Shown here: piece by piece, positions 1 through 9,277 of the stretch | How the letters are laid out: each line of letters begins with the position of its first letter | Numbering within the stretch: position 1 is the stretch's first letter | Source: G020354085 sp964629975 | GTDB lineage: Bacteria > Pseudomonadota > Gammaproteobacteria > Acidiferrobacterales > Sulfurifustaceae | NCBI GenBank assembly: GCA_964629975.1 | Contig: CAZVUN010000014.1 | Location: forward strand, 1 to 37,970 | Length of the DNA stretch: 37,970 nucleotides | Reading direction: 5' to 3' | Program-made: the position numbers and the translations under genes | Notes under the pieces: generated by a model | The model's input: the letters and a program-made list of their open reading frames with translations, nothing else | Database searches by the model: none | What the model was told of the DNA's origin: nothing

Positions 1-1634
1 GCCTCGGCCTCGGCGCTCCACGGCAACGTGCCGATCGGCAGGCGCAGACCCATGGGCGAACTGCCGGGCACGAGATACAGCGCGCCGCGCGCCAGCGGCC
101 AGCGCGCCGAGTGCCAGCGTGCGCGCCCCGCATTCCACGCCAGCGGCAACGCGTACCCGACCGGCTGATCGAGCCCGCGCGCGAGCGCCACACTCAGGTC
201 GTCGCGCACCTGCGGCGCCGACGGGATCGAGATGGGGCTGAGATTCGGCGGTTCGCGCGCCTCGCGCCACAGATAGTAGAGCCAGTCTTCGTAGCCGGGC
301 AGCAGGCACCCGCTGTCGACACCGAGGCGTGCGGCGAGCCGCACGCCGAAGCGCTGCGCGTGCCCGGCGCCGAAACCGTAGTCGCGCGTCTCCTCCGCGA
401 CCAGCGCGGCGTCGCGCCACAGCGGCGCACCGTCCGCGCGCCAGTAACAACCGAGCGCCCAGCGCGGCAGCGGTTCGCCCGGATACCACTTGCCCTGCCC
501 GAAATGCAGCAAGGCGCCGGGCGCGAAGGCATTCTTCAGGCGCTGCAGCAGCGCGCCCGCGCGTACCCGCTTGTCCTGCCCCAGCGCCTCGGTGTTCCAC
601 TGCGCGCCGTCCATGTCGTCGATCGACACGAAGGTCGGCTCACCGCCCATGGTGAAACGCACGTCGTGGGCCGCGAGCTCGGCATCGAGCGCCCGGCCGA
701 GCGCGCGGATCTCGGCCCACTGCGCGTCGCTGTACGGCTTGGTGACGCGCGGGTCTTCCAGCACGCGTCGCACCTCGTTGCGGTAGGTAAACGTGACCTC
801 GCACCTCTCGGTGCTGCCGGTGATGGGCGCGGCGCTCACCGCATCCGGCGTGCAGGCGAGCGGGATGTGGCCCTCGCCGGCGAACAGTCCCGAGGTCGGA
901 TCGAGCCCGACCCAGCCGGCGCCCGGCAGGTACACCTCGGCCCAGGCGTGCAGATCGGTGAAGTCGTGCTCCGGCCCGGACGGCCCGTCGAGCGACTTCT
1001 CATCGGCCGTGAGTTGCACCAGGTAGCCGGAGACGAAGCGCGCGGCCAGCCCCAGATGCCGCAGGACCTGCACCAGCAGCCAGCCGCTGTCGCGGCACGA
1101 GCCGAGCCGCTTCTCGAAGGTCTGCTCGCAGGTCTGGATGCCCGGGTCGAGGCGCACGGTGTAACCGATGTCGCGGTGCAGGCGCTGGTTGAGGCCGACC
1201 AGAAAGTCGATGATCGGCGTGCGGGTGCGCGCCACCTGGCGCAGCCACGCCGCGAGGCGCGGGCCGTGCTCGCGTAGCTCGAAGTACGGCGTCAGCTCCT
1301 GCTTGAGCAGCGCATCGTAGGTGAATGGATAGTGCTCGGCGTACTTTTCCACGAAGAAATCGAACGGGTTGATCACCGTCATCTCGGCGGTGATGTGCAC
1401 GGTCACCTCGAACTCGGTCGCGCGCTCGGGCAGCACCACGCGCGCGAGGTGATTGCCGAACGGGTCCTGCTGCCAGTAGACCCGGTGGTTCGCGGGACGG
1501 ATCTCGAGCCGGTAGTCATGGATCGGGGTGCGCGTGTGTGGCGCCGGGCGCAGCCGGATCAGGTGCGGGGCATGCAACACCGGCCGGTCGTACCGGTAGG
1601 CAGTGACGTGCTCGATGCCGACGTAGATGGCCAC
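1..1634 (-). CDS. Transglutaminase-like protein of the DUF2126 type (C-terminal part outside window)
   Basis: The reading frame starts at a GTG at 1634, with AGGA about 8 bases upstream, and runs off the left edge; about 544 residues are visible. The N-terminus (MAIYVGIEHVTAYRYDRP) and the layout match bacterial transglutaminase-like proteins of about 1100 residues: an N-terminal beta domain, a papain-like core, then a DUF2126 region. By my translation the catalytic triad is Cys180 (LGSCRDSG), His229 (TDLHAWAEVYLPG) and Asp245 (WVGLDPT). The DUF2126 part begins near RFTMGGEPTFVSIDDMDG. Family knowledge places this enzyme with alpha-E and circularly permuted ATP-grasp proteins in predicted peptide ligation or hydrolysis systems; the substrate is unknown. 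It is the third gene of a minus-strand operon, 54 bases after the alpha-E gene, with a GC-rich hairpin (1654-1679) in the gap. A second, short transglutaminase lies at 7101-7937. Confidence 0.88.
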   Translation of the reverse strand, partial: MAIYVGIEHVTAYRYDRPVLHAPHLIRLRPAPHTRTPIHDYRLEIRPANHRVYWQQDPFGNHLARVVLPERATEFEVTVHITAEMTVINPFDFFVEKYAEHYPFTYDALLKQELTPYFELREHGPRLAAWLRQVARTRTPIIDFLVGLNQRLHRDIGYTVRLDPGIQTCEQTFEKRLGSCRDSGWLLVQVLRHLGLAARFVSGYLVQLTADEKSLDGPSGPEHDFTDLHAWAEVYLPGAGWVGLDPTSGLFAGEGHIPLACTPDAVSAAPITGSTERCEVTFTYRNEVRRVLEDPRVTKPYSDAQWAEIRALGRALDAELAAHDVRFTMGGEPTFVSIDDMDGAQWNTEALGQDKRVRAGALLQRLKNAFAPGALLHFGQGKWYPGEPLPRWALGCYWRADGAPLWRDAALVAEETRDYGFGAGHAQRFGVRLAARLGVDSGCLLPGYEDWLYYLWREAREPPNLSPISIPSAPQVRDDLSVALARGLDQPVGYALPLAWNAGRARWHSARWPLARGALYLVPGSSPMGLRLPIGTLPWSAEAE

Positions 1635-1688
1635 GACCGTTCCTGCGTCATCCCGCCGGCAGAATAGCCTGCGCCGGCGGCGGTCGCA

Positions 1689-2672
1689 CTAGGCGGTCTG
1701 CAGCGATGCTTGCGCCTGGTTCGCGACCGGCACCGCGCTGCCCTGCTCGAGCCGGAACCAGGTGCTGCCGATCTGCGCGTGCACCTCGTTGAAACCGGCC
1801 TGCAGCTCGTCGATGAAGGCGTGCAGGTCATCGAGGCTCATCTCCTGCGTCCGGGTCTCGTTGAGGCGGCGTTGCAGGCGACCGATCGCGCGCAGCGGCG
1901 CCCGGCTGCGCGGCAGCGTGCTCAGCGCCACCTGGACCTCGGCGATGGTGAAGGCGACCGAACGCGGAAACAGCGGGTCCTTGAGCAGGTAGCGGATCAC
2001 GGCATCGCCCTCGACGCGGTTGCGCACGTGCTGGCGGTACATCTGGAAGGCGCTCAGGCTCTTCAGCACGTTCACCCACAGGATGTTGTCGTAGGCGCTC
2101 GGCTGATCCCGGCGCGGCATGAGCATGAACACCGCGCTGTCGACGATGCGCGTGGTCATGTCGGCACGCTCCAGGTTGCGCCCGGCGCGCACGAAATCAT
2201 AGGCCGCATCGTGGCTCATGGTGCCGGCCAGCAGCCCCGTGATCTGCTGGCAGCGCAGGATGATGTTCTTGAGAAAGTGGAAACGGCCCTTGCGCGTGAT
2301 GCCCTGCTGCACGTTGTCCTTGGCGTACAGGTACAGCTCATTGGTGTGCTCCCAGGCCTCGGTCGGCAGCAGGTCACGCGTGGTGCGCACGTTCTCGCGC
2401 GCCATGGAAAGCGCGCTCATGACCGAGCTGGCACCGTCGGTGTCGGCGAGCAGGAACTTGATGGTGTTGCGCTCGTCGTAGTTCCTGTAGTGCGCCGCGA
2501 ACGCGCTGTTCGTGCCCATGATGTCGATGAGCTGCTTCCAGCCGGGCTCCGCCCCCTTGGGCAGGTCCATGACCTGCGTGGTGTAGGCATTGACCAGGCG
2601 CGCGGTGCTCTCGGCACGTTCGATGTAGCGCCCCATCCAGTACACCCGCTCCGCCACACGTGACAGCATCAC
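1689..2672 (-). CDS. Alpha-E domain protein (DUF403/COG2307)
   Basis: This 327-residue, largely helical protein starts with the family's characteristic MLSRVAERVYWMGRYIERAE. Alpha-E proteins are nearly always encoded beside a circularly permuted ATP-grasp protein and a transglutaminase. They are predicted to take part in synthesis or handling of a short peptide or peptide tag, but no reaction has been assigned. Here the start codon overlaps the stop of the ATP-grasp gene by four bases (ATGA at 2669-2672), so the two are very probably translationally coupled. No signal peptide or membrane segment is visible, which implies a cytoplasmic location. The first two codons are both ATG, so the exact start could be one residue later. 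Confidence 0.92.
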   Translation of the reverse strand: MMLSRVAERVYWMGRYIERAESTARLVNAYTTQVMDLPKGAEPGWKQLIDIMGTNSAFAAHYRNYDERNTIKFLLADTDGASSVMSALSMARENVRTTRDLLPTEAWEHTNELYLYAKDNVQQGITRKGRFHFLKNIILRCQQITGLLAGTMSHDAAYDFVRAGRNLERADMTTRIVDSAVFMLMPRRDQPSAYDNILWVNVLKSLSAFQMYRQHVRNRVEGDAVIRYLLKDPLFPRSVAFTIAEVQVALSTLPRSRAPLRAIGRLQRRLNETRTQEMSLDDLHAFIDELQAGFNEVHAQIGSTWFRLEQGSAVPVANQAQASLQTA

Positions 2673-4120
2673 GCCACCTCCATTTCCAGCACCCAGGTGT
2701 CCTTGCTGCCCCCGCCCTGCGAGGAGTTGACCACGGTCGAGCCGCGGCGCAGCGCCACGCGCGTGAGCCCGCCGGGCGTCACGTACAGCCGCTCGCCCTG
2801 CAGGATGAACGGCCGCAGGTCGACGTGCCGCGGCTCCACGTGATCCTCGACGATGGTCGGCACCGTCGAGAGCTTGATCAGCGGCTGGGCAATATAGTTG
2901 CGCGGGTCCCGGCGTATCCGCTCGGCGAAATCGGCCCGCTCGCTCTTGCTCGCCGCCGGGCCGATCAGCATGCCGTAGCCACCCGACTCGTTGGCTGGCT
3001 TGACCACGAGCCTGTCGAGATTGGCCAACACATACTCGCGGTCTTTCTCATGCAGGCACACGAAGGTCTCGACGTTCGGGATGATCGCGTCCTCGCCGAG
3101 GTAGTAGCGGATCATCTCGGGCACGAAGGCGTAGACGACCTTGTCGTCCGCAACCCCGGCGCCGGGCGCGTTGGCCAGACCGACATTGCCCTTGCGCCAG
3201 GCGCGCATCAGACCCGGAACACCGAGCAGCGATTCCTTGTTGAAGGCCTCCGGGTCGAGGAACAGGTCGTCGACCCGCCGGTAGATCACGTCCACGCGCT
3301 GCAGCCCGTCGATGGTGCGCATGTACACGAAATCGTCATCGCCCACGACCAGGTCCGCGCCCTCGACCAGCTCGGCGCCCATCTGCTGCGCCAGGAACGA
3401 GTGCTCGAAGTAGGCGGAATTGTAGATACCCGGCGTCAGCACCACGACCTCCGGGTAATCCATGGGGCGCGGTGAGATCGACGCCAGCATGTCGAACAGC
3501 TGCGAGGGGTAGTCGGCCACCGGCAGAATGCTCGAGTTCTCCAGCAACTCGCCGAACACGCGCTTGGTGAGCACGCGATTTTCCAGCATGTACGACACCC
3601 CGGAAGGCACGCGCAGGTTGTCCTCCAGCACCAGCAAGGCGCCATGCTCGTCGCGGATCAGGTCCGAGCCGCAGATGTGCGCCCAAACGCCGTGCGGCGG
3701 CTCGATGCCGACACACTCCTTGCGGAAGTTCCTGGAATTGGCGAGCAGCTCGGCGGGAAACACGCCGTCCCGGATGATTCTCTGTTCCCCGTAGATGTCG
3801 CCGATGAACAGGTTGAGCGCGCGCACGCGCTGTTTCAGGCCGGCCTCGGTGCGCAACCATTCCCCGGCCGGGACGATGCGCGGGATGATGTCGTACGGCC
3901 AGGCGCGATCGATGTTGGCGCCTTCGCTGTAGACCGTAAAGGTGATGCCCATTTCAACGATCGCGGCCTCGGCCGCCTGCTGCCGCGACCGGATCTCCTC
4001 GGTGCTCAGCGACTGCAGGTAATCGGTCACGGTGCGCGCGACCGGGCGCGGCTCACCCGGTGCGCGCAGCATCTCATCGAAGAATCCGTTCGGGTCGTAC
4101 GTTTTCCACTCGATCGTCAT
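2669..4120 (-). CDS. Circularly permuted type-2 ATP-grasp protein (DUF404/DUF407, COG2308)
   Basis: The protein has 483 residues if the ATG at 4120 (MTIEWKTYDPNGFFDEML) is used. An in-frame start 12 codons further upstream exists, but its extra residues are arginine-rich and unlike the family. Family hallmarks include HGVWAHICGSDLIRD, LEDNLRVPSGVSYMLENR, the acidic stretch VVGDDDFVYMRTIDG and the glycine-rich PANESGGYGMLIGP near the C-terminus. ATP-grasp enzymes of this type are predicted carboxylate-amine ligases (peptide-bond formers). It is the first gene of the ATP-grasp / alpha-E / transglutaminase operon and is divergent from the phosphorylase gene across a 372-base spacer. No strong Shine-Dalgarno sequence precedes the start. 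The substrate cannot be read from the sequence. Confidence 0.92.
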   Translation of the reverse strand: MTIEWKTYDPNGFFDEMLRAPGEPRPVARTVTDYLQSLSTEEIRSRQQAAEAAIVEMGITFTVYSEGANIDRAWPYDIIPRIVPAGEWLRTEAGLKQRVRALNLFIGDIYGEQRIIRDGVFPAELLANSRNFRKECVGIEPPHGVWAHICGSDLIRDEHGALLVLEDNLRVPSGVSYMLENRVLTKRVFGELLENSSILPVADYPSQLFDMLASISPRPMDYPEVVVLTPGIYNSAYFEHSFLAQQMGAELVEGADLVVGDDDFVYMRTIDGLQRVDVIYRRVDDLFLDPEAFNKESLLGVPGLMRAWRKGNVGLANAPGAGVADDKVVYAFVPEMIRYYLGEDAIIPNVETFVCLHEKDREYVLANLDRLVVKPANESGGYGMLIGPAASKSERADFAERIRRDPRNYIAQPLIKLSTVPTIVEDHVEPRHVDLRPFILQGERLYVTPGGLTRVALRRGSTVVNSSQGGGSKDTWVLEMEVA

Positions 4121-4492
4121 CGTGCTGCGCCGAAGTCCAGGCGCCCTCCATGCCATGCGCTACGCAATCCATGTGCCACCGCCGCGCACGCACGGCGACG
4201 CCGGAATTTCCCGGCAAATTCGCGCCGCGCACGCGTTGCGCCAGGGTCGCCCCAGGCGCGGCGGCGGACATGCTGCACCAGCGCGAGGCAGCGATGTTCG
4301 CCGCTGGTGCATGGCGCCCGCTTGTACACCTTCCCCGGCGCGCGCCAATCATGCAAGTGCATGAGCGGGCAGGCTGTTTGCATCCTGGTACGACAGTTGC
4401 TCTCCTCTCGGGCACAAGATGACGCGCGATACGACGGGGCGGCGCGTGCGCGGCCGCGACGCGCGCGATAACACGATCAGGAAACCGTCACG
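4121..4492. promoter_or_regulatory. Divergent intergenic region with two dyads, ATP-grasp operon / glgP
   Basis: This 372-base spacer separates two divergent genes and must hold promoters for both, though I cannot place a convincing -35/-10 pair. It contains a dyad with 6-bp arms, GAATTT (4204-4209) and AAATTC (4216-4221), in a locally AT-richer patch. It also contains a perfect 10-bp inverted repeat, TGCACCAGCG (4274-4283) and CGCTGGTGCA (4302-4311), separated by 18 bases. Either could be an operator or an RNA hairpin. No coding frame in the spacer resembles a protein family. Confidence 0.35.
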
Positions 4493-7081
4493 GTGACACA
4501 GGCCCTCGCGCTCGGTCCGGGTCCGGGCACGCTCTACGAGCTGGAAGTGCGTCCGGTCATTCCCGAACGCCTCACGCGGCTCGGTGAACTGGCCGACGAT
4601 CTCTATTACAGCTGGGCCATCGAGGTGCGCCAGCTGTTCCTTGCGCTCGACCGCGATCTGTGGATGCGCTGCGGGCACAATCCCAAGCTGTTCCTGCGGC
4701 GCGTGTCGCAGGAGCGGCTCGACGCGGCGGCGCGCGACCCGATCTTCCTCGAGGCCTACAACGGCGCGCTCTCGACCTACGACACCTACCTGCGCGAGCG
4801 CGAGCCCGACGAGGCGGCGCGCATGCTGGCCCCGGGCAGCGATCTGGTCGCGTACTTCTGTGCCGAGTTCGGTTTTCACGAAAGCCTGCCGATCTACTCG
4901 GGCGGCCTGGGCATCCTGGCCGGCGATCACTGCAAGGCGGCGAGCGATCTCAATATTCCGTTCGTTGCGGTCGGCCTGCTCTACCGCCAGGGTTACTTCA
5001 CCCAGACCATCGACGGCTATGGCAACCAGATCGCGCACTTCGCGCCCTCCGACTTCTCGGTACTGCCGTTGACCGCGGCGCGCGATGCCGCCGGCGCCGA
5101 GATACACGTCGAGGTCGAGATCGACGCGCGCACGGTGCACGCCAAGGTCTGGCGCGCCAAGATCGGGCACGTGAGCCTCTACCTGCTCGACAGCGACGTG
5201 CCGGGCAACGGCGCCGGCGAACGTGCCATCACGCAGCAGCTGTACGTGGGCGATCACGCCATGCGTCTGCAACAGGAGATGCTGCTCGGCATTGGCGGCG
5301 TGCGTGCGCTGCGCGCCCTCGGGCTCGCCCCCAGCGTGTGGCATATCAACGAGGGGCATCCGGCGTTCCTGGTGCTCGAGCGCGCGCGCGAGAAGGTGGC
5401 CGCCGGACACGGCTTCGATGCCGCGCTCGAGCTCGTCGCCGCCAACACCGTTTTCACCACGCATACACCGGTGCCCGCCGGGCACGACATCTTCGACCAC
5501 GGCCTGATGCAGCGCTACTTTGCGCGCTTCGCCGAGAGTCTGCAGATTTCGATGGAGCACCTGCTCGAGCTCGGCGCGAGCCCGGCCGCGCAGGGCGGCT
5601 TCAACATGACCTCGCTCGCGGTGCGCGGGGCGCGCTTTCACAACGGCGTGAGCCGCATCCACGGCGCGGTGAGCGCACGCCTGCTCGGGTATGCCTGGCC
5701 GCAGATCCCGCACGAGGAAAATCCGGCCGGCTACGTGACCAACGGCGTGCACGTGCAGACCTTCCTCGCCAAGGCCTGGCGCAGCCTGTTCGACGTGAGC
5801 TTCGGTGCCGAGTGGCGCAAGCAGCTCACCAATGTCGACTACTGGCGCGTCATCGACACCATCCCCGACTACCAGTACTGGAGCACGCACCAGGCGCTCA
5901 AGGCCGACCTGCTCAAGGACGTGCACCGGCGCGTGCTGCGCCAGTACCTGCGCAACGGCTACAGCGAGGTCGAGATCGCGCGCGTCACGCGCCTGCTGTC
6001 GGCGCCGAGCAACGACCTGCTGATCATCGGCTTCGCGCGGCGCTTCGCGACCTACAAGCGCGCCACGCTGATTCTGTCGGACGTCGCGCGCCTGGCGCGG
6101 CTGCTGGGCGATGCCAAGCGCCCGGTGCTGATCCTGTTCGCCGGCAAGGCGCATCCGAGCGACATGCCGGGCCAGCACCTGATCCACACCATTCACAGCC
6201 TGTCGCGCCGCCCGGAATTCGAGGGCCGGTTGATCCTGCTCGAGGGCTACGACCTGGCGCTCGCGCGCCGTCTGGTGGCCGGCGTCGACGTGTGGCTCAA
6301 CACCCCGGAGTACCCGCTCGAGGCGAGCGGCACCTCGGGGCAGAAGGCCGGCATGAACGGCGCTCTCAACCTGAGCGTGCTCGATGGCTGGTGGGGTGAG
6401 GGCTACAACGGCGACAACGGCTGGGCGATTCCGCCGCACCACAGCGTCTACACCAATGTCGCCGAGCGTGACCGGATCGAGGCGCAGGAGCTGCTCGACC
6501 TGCTCGAGTTCCAGGTGCTCCCGCTCTACTACGAGCGCAACGCGCACGGCTACTCGGAGCAGTGGGTGCGCAAGTCGAAGGCCTCGATGCGTTCGATCCT
6601 GCCGCGCTTCAGCGCGCAGCGCATGGTGCTCGATTACGTGCGCGACTACTACGCGCCGGCGCAGCAGTACCGCCGCCGCCTGGCGGACCACGAGGCGCGC
6701 GCGGCGGCGTGGCTGGCGGCGTGGAAGAAACGCGTGGCAAGCGCCTGGCCGCGCGTGCAGGCGCGCCGCCTGGACAGCCCGCCGCACGAGATTGCCGCCC
6801 GCCAGAGCCTGCACGTGCAGGTCGCGGTGCGGCTCGATGAACTCGACTTCAAGGACGTGCGCGTCGAGTGCCTCTTCGGCACGCGCGACGAGAACACGGT
6901 GTTTCATGCCCAGCGCCGCCACGCGCTCACCGCGCTCGGCCTCAACGAACAGGGCGAGGCCGTCTACGCCCTGAAGATTGCCCCGGGCTTCTCCGGATTG
7001 CAGTACTACAAGATCCGCGTCTACCCGTATCATCCGCTGCTGCGCCACCCGCTCGAAGTCGGCCTGATGCTGTGGATCTGA
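4493..7081 (+). CDS. glgP: Alpha-glucan (glycogen) phosphorylase, GT35, short form
   Basis: This 862-residue enzyme phosphorolyses alpha-1,4-glucan ends to glucose-1-phosphate with a pyridoxal-phosphate cofactor. The start is a GTG at 4493, with AGGA about 10 bases upstream. The PLP-lysine region is SGTSGQKAGMNGALNLSVLD with Lys618 as the expected Schiff-base residue. The family's NEGHPAFLVLER, THTPVPAGHDIF, TNGVHVQTF and GFARRFATYKRATLI motifs are all present. The N-terminal DUF3417-type segment (LGELADDLYYSWAIEVRQLF) marks it as the compact bacterial/archaeal form (TIGR02094-like) rather than the MalP/GlgP type. It lies 19 bases before a transglutaminase gene in the same direction, so it is probably co-transcribed with part of the ATP-grasp/Anbu cluster. 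No other glycogen gene is in the window, so its link to that cluster is positional only. Confidence 0.93.
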   Translation: MTQALALGPGPGTLYELEVRPVIPERLTRLGELADDLYYSWAIEVRQLFLALDRDLWMRCGHNPKLFLRRVSQERLDAAARDPIFLEAYNGALSTYDTYLREREPDEAARMLAPGSDLVAYFCAEFGFHESLPIYSGGLGILAGDHCKAASDLNIPFVAVGLLYRQGYFTQTIDGYGNQIAHFAPSDFSVLPLTAARDAAGAEIHVEVEIDARTVHAKVWRAKIGHVSLYLLDSDVPGNGAGERAITQQLYVGDHAMRLQQEMLLGIGGVRALRALGLAPSVWHINEGHPAFLVLERAREKVAAGHGFDAALELVAANTVFTTHTPVPAGHDIFDHGLMQRYFARFAESLQISMEHLLELGASPAAQGGFNMTSLAVRGARFHNGVSRIHGAVSARLLGYAWPQIPHEENPAGYVTNGVHVQTFLAKAWRSLFDVSFGAEWRKQLTNVDYWRVIDTIPDYQYWSTHQALKADLLKDVHRRVLRQYLRNGYSEVEIARVTRLLSAPSNDLLIIGFARRFATYKRATLILSDVARLARLLGDAKRPVLILFAGKAHPSDMPGQHLIHTIHSLSRRPEFEGRLILLEGYDLALARRLVAGVDVWLNTPEYPLEASGTSGQKAGMNGALNLSVLDGWWGEGYNGDNGWAIPPHHSVYTNVAERDRIEAQELLDLLEFQVLPLYYERNAHGYSEQWVRKSKASMRSILPRFSAQRMVLDYVRDYYAPAQQYRRRLADHEARAAAWLAAWKKRVASAWPRVQARRLDSPPHEIAARQSLHVQVAVRLDELDFKDVRVECLFGTRDENTVFHAQRRHALTALGLNEQGEAVYALKIAPGFSGLQYYKIRVYPYHPLLRHPLEVGLMLWI

Positions 7082-7100
7082 GCGCGACGGGGCGTCGCGC

Positions 7101-7937
7101 ATGCGCTTCACCGTCCACCACACCACCACCTATCGCTACACGCACGCCGTGCGGCTCGCGCCGCATCTGATCCGGCTGCGGCCGCGCGTCGACGGCGCGG
7201 TACGGCTCGAGGAGTTCGCGCTCGACATCGAGCCGGCACCGATCGGGCGCGCCGAGCTGCTCGACCACGACGGCAACGTGGTCACCCAGGCCTGGTTTGC
7301 GGCCGAGACCACCACGCAGTTCGTGGTGGCAAGCCGTTTTGTCCTCGAGACGCTGCGCCGCAATGCCTTCGATTGGCTCACCCTGCGTGACGGCGCGCCG
7401 CTCTATCCGCCGCCGCTCGCGCAGCAACTCGCGCCCTATCTGCACGCCGATCCGGCGGACGCGGCGCTCGCGGCGTACGCCGCTGCGGTCCGCAAGCGCG
7501 CGGCCTCGTTCCCCCTGGGCTTCCTGCTGGAGCTCAACCGCACGCTGTTTCACGGCATCGTGCGCGAGATCCGCGAGACGGGCGCGCCGCAGGCACCGCA
7601 CGAAACGCTTGCGCGCGGCCGCGGCGCGTGCCGCGACCTCGCGGTGCTGTTCATGGCGCTGTGCCGACAGCTCGGCATCGCGGCGCGCTTCGTGAGCGGC
7701 TATCAGCGCGGCGATCCGGCGCGCGCGACACGCTACCTGCATGCCTGGCCGGAGGTGTACCTCCCTGATGCCGGCTGGCGCGGCTTCGATCCGACCCATG
7801 ACCTGGCGGTCGCCGATGCGCACGTGGCGCTCGCCGCGGCCGCGCACCCCGAGGACACCGCGCCGGTCGCCGGCAGCTTCTTCGGCACGGCGCACGCCAC
7901 GCTGCAGGCGCGCATCGAAATCGATGTGCAGCCGTGA
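7101..7937 (+). CDS. Transglutaminase-like cysteine peptidase, short form
   Basis: The protein has 278 residues and begins MRFTVHHTTTYRYTHAVRLAPHLIRLRP, the same N-terminal beta-domain signature as the long transglutaminase at 1-1634. The triad is complete: Cys177 (GRGACRDLA), His214 (YLHAWPEVYLP) and Asp230 (RGFDPTHD). No signal peptide is visible. Genes of this type accompany alpha-E, ATP-grasp and Anbu genes in many proteobacteria and are predicted to hydrolyse or transfer a peptide or isopeptide bond. It follows the phosphorylase stop by 19 bases on the plus strand, separated from the minus-strand ATP-grasp operon. Its 3' end converges on the dioxygenase-like gene with 22 bases between stops. 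Confidence 0.92.
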   Translation: MRFTVHHTTTYRYTHAVRLAPHLIRLRPRVDGAVRLEEFALDIEPAPIGRAELLDHDGNVVTQAWFAAETTTQFVVASRFVLETLRRNAFDWLTLRDGAPLYPPPLAQQLAPYLHADPADAALAAYAAAVRKRAASFPLGFLLELNRTLFHGIVREIRETGAPQAPHETLARGRGACRDLAVLFMALCRQLGIAARFVSGYQRGDPARATRYLHAWPEVYLPDAGWRGFDPTHDLAVADAHVALAAAAHPEDTAPVAGSFFGTAHATLQARIEIDVQP

Positions 7938-7959
7938 TGCGGGCGACCCGTGCCGTGCG

Positions 7960-9207
7960 CTAGCGCGGCGCCGCACTGTTGGCGCGCGCCTGCAGCTCAC
8001 GCAGTTCCTCTTCGACACCGGCGGCGCGCGTGAGCTCGGCGACGTTGTGCTTGGCGAAGAAGCCGTCGAAGTTCCCGAAACGCTGCACGTACTCGACGAT
8101 GAGCGAAGAGTGCTCCGAGGCGCTGGAAAAGACCTGCTTCAGGCCCTCCTCCTTCGAGCCGATCACGTCGAGCAGGAACTCCCTGCCCTGATCGCGGATC
8201 GCCTTGACCACGTACTCGATGTTCTCGAGCCCGTCGGTCTCGCCGTCGCGCACCGCCACCGCGATGTGGTGCAGGCGCGGCCCGTAGTTGCGCACGAACG
8301 TCTCGGTCGGCGACGGCAGGCGTTCGAGGTGGTTGACGAAGTACGGCGTGTTGTTGGCGGTGAACACCTTGGCCGGGCTGCGGAACTCCTGGTTGAAGTG
8401 CACGCTCTTGGTGACGTTGGTCGAGGAGTTCTGGTCCCTGATGTCGTACGAGCCCCAGTAGTAGTAGCTCGACCACGACAGGTACTCGAGGATCGCCACC
8501 TCCCGGTTCTGGCTGTAGACGCGCGTGGCGAGGTGATCGATCGGCAGCAGCAGCGTGTCGATGCGCAGCTTCTTCTGCAGCGCCTTGGCGGCGAGGTACA
8601 CCTCCTGCACGTCGCTGCGGATGCTGCTTAAACCCAGCGCGTAGACGCGCAGCTCGTGCGGTTCGCGCTCGAGGTAGGCGACGATGTTGTGCGTGTAGGG
8701 CGAGGGCTTGCTGACCGCGAGGTTGCCGGGCAGCTCCAGCTTGCGCACATCGTCCTGCGAGAAGAAGCGGAACTCGCGCTCGCGCTGCAGCTCGACCACG
8801 CTGTGCAGATCGGTGACGCGCAACACCTCGCCCATGTAGCGGCTGTTCGGTTTGAAGGCGCCGATCGGATAGACCTCGTTCAGGCTGCGGAAGATACCGC
8901 GGATGCCCGGGTCCTTGACCTCGCGCACCAGCAGGTCGGGCGAGTTCAGGTCAATGCGCATGACGTGTGTCAGGTGCGACTCGCTCTCGAGCGTCACCAG
9001 GTATTCGTACGGCGTCATCAGGCACAGCTCGCCGACGTAGTCGATCGAATGCCCCGGCTCGACCGTGATCATGAGGGCGTCGATCTCGTGGATCAGGTCG
9101 GTGAGGCCGACGCGGTCGCGCTCCTCGAGCAGTTTCACGAGGTAGCGTTCGAAGAACTCGGAGTTCTTCTTGTCTCCGTGACGTTGGAAGGCGAGCGACT
9201 GGGTCAT
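7960..9207 (-). CDS. Protein with a 4-hydroxyphenylpyruvate-dioxygenase-like (VOC) C-terminal half
   Basis: I chose the ATG at 9207 (MTQSLAFQRHGDKK), which has GAGGA 8 bases upstream, over an in-frame start 48 codons earlier in atypical sequence; the product has 415 residues. Residues 1-210 match no family I recognise. The second half reads like a vicinal-oxygen-chelate dioxygenase: IDHLATRV (His225), RLHHIAVAV (His313/314) and VEYVQRF (Glu372) occur in the order of the two-His-one-Glu iron ligands of HPPD. The usual C-terminal turn is seen as GNFDGFFAKHN. Spacing from the second ligand to Glu is shorter than in HPPD, so HPPD activity itself is unlikely. An iron-dependent oxygenase or a derived binding protein is an inference. 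An FNR-type box lies upstream (9305-9318). Confidence 0.6.
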   Translation of the reverse strand: MTQSLAFQRHGDKKNSEFFERYLVKLLEERDRVGLTDLIHEIDALMITVEPGHSIDYVGELCLMTPYEYLVTLESESHLTHVMRIDLNSPDLLVREVKDPGIRGIFRSLNEVYPIGAFKPNSRYMGEVLRVTDLHSVVELQREREFRFFSQDDVRKLELPGNLAVSKPSPYTHNIVAYLEREPHELRVYALGLSSIRSDVQEVYLAAKALQKKLRIDTLLLPIDHLATRVYSQNREVAILEYLSWSSYYYWGSYDIRDQNSSTNVTKSVHFNQEFRSPAKVFTANNTPYFVNHLERLPSPTETFVRNYGPRLHHIAVAVRDGETDGLENIEYVVKAIRDQGREFLLDVIGSKEEGLKQVFSSASEHSSLIVEYVQRFGNFDGFFAKHNVAELTRAAGVEEELRELQARANSAAPR

Positions 9208-9277
9208 CGTGGCGATCCTCGCTGTGTGTGTCTGGCGGTGCACACCGTCCTGCGCGGTGCAGGACACGCGCATCCCC

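Noticed and set aside
4349..7129. A 926-codon open frame on the minus strand opposite the phosphorylase gene
   Set aside because: It is antisense to an unmistakable GT35 phosphorylase, is rich in Arg/Ala/His/Val and has no family-like motifs. Long antisense frames are expected in GC-rich DNA.
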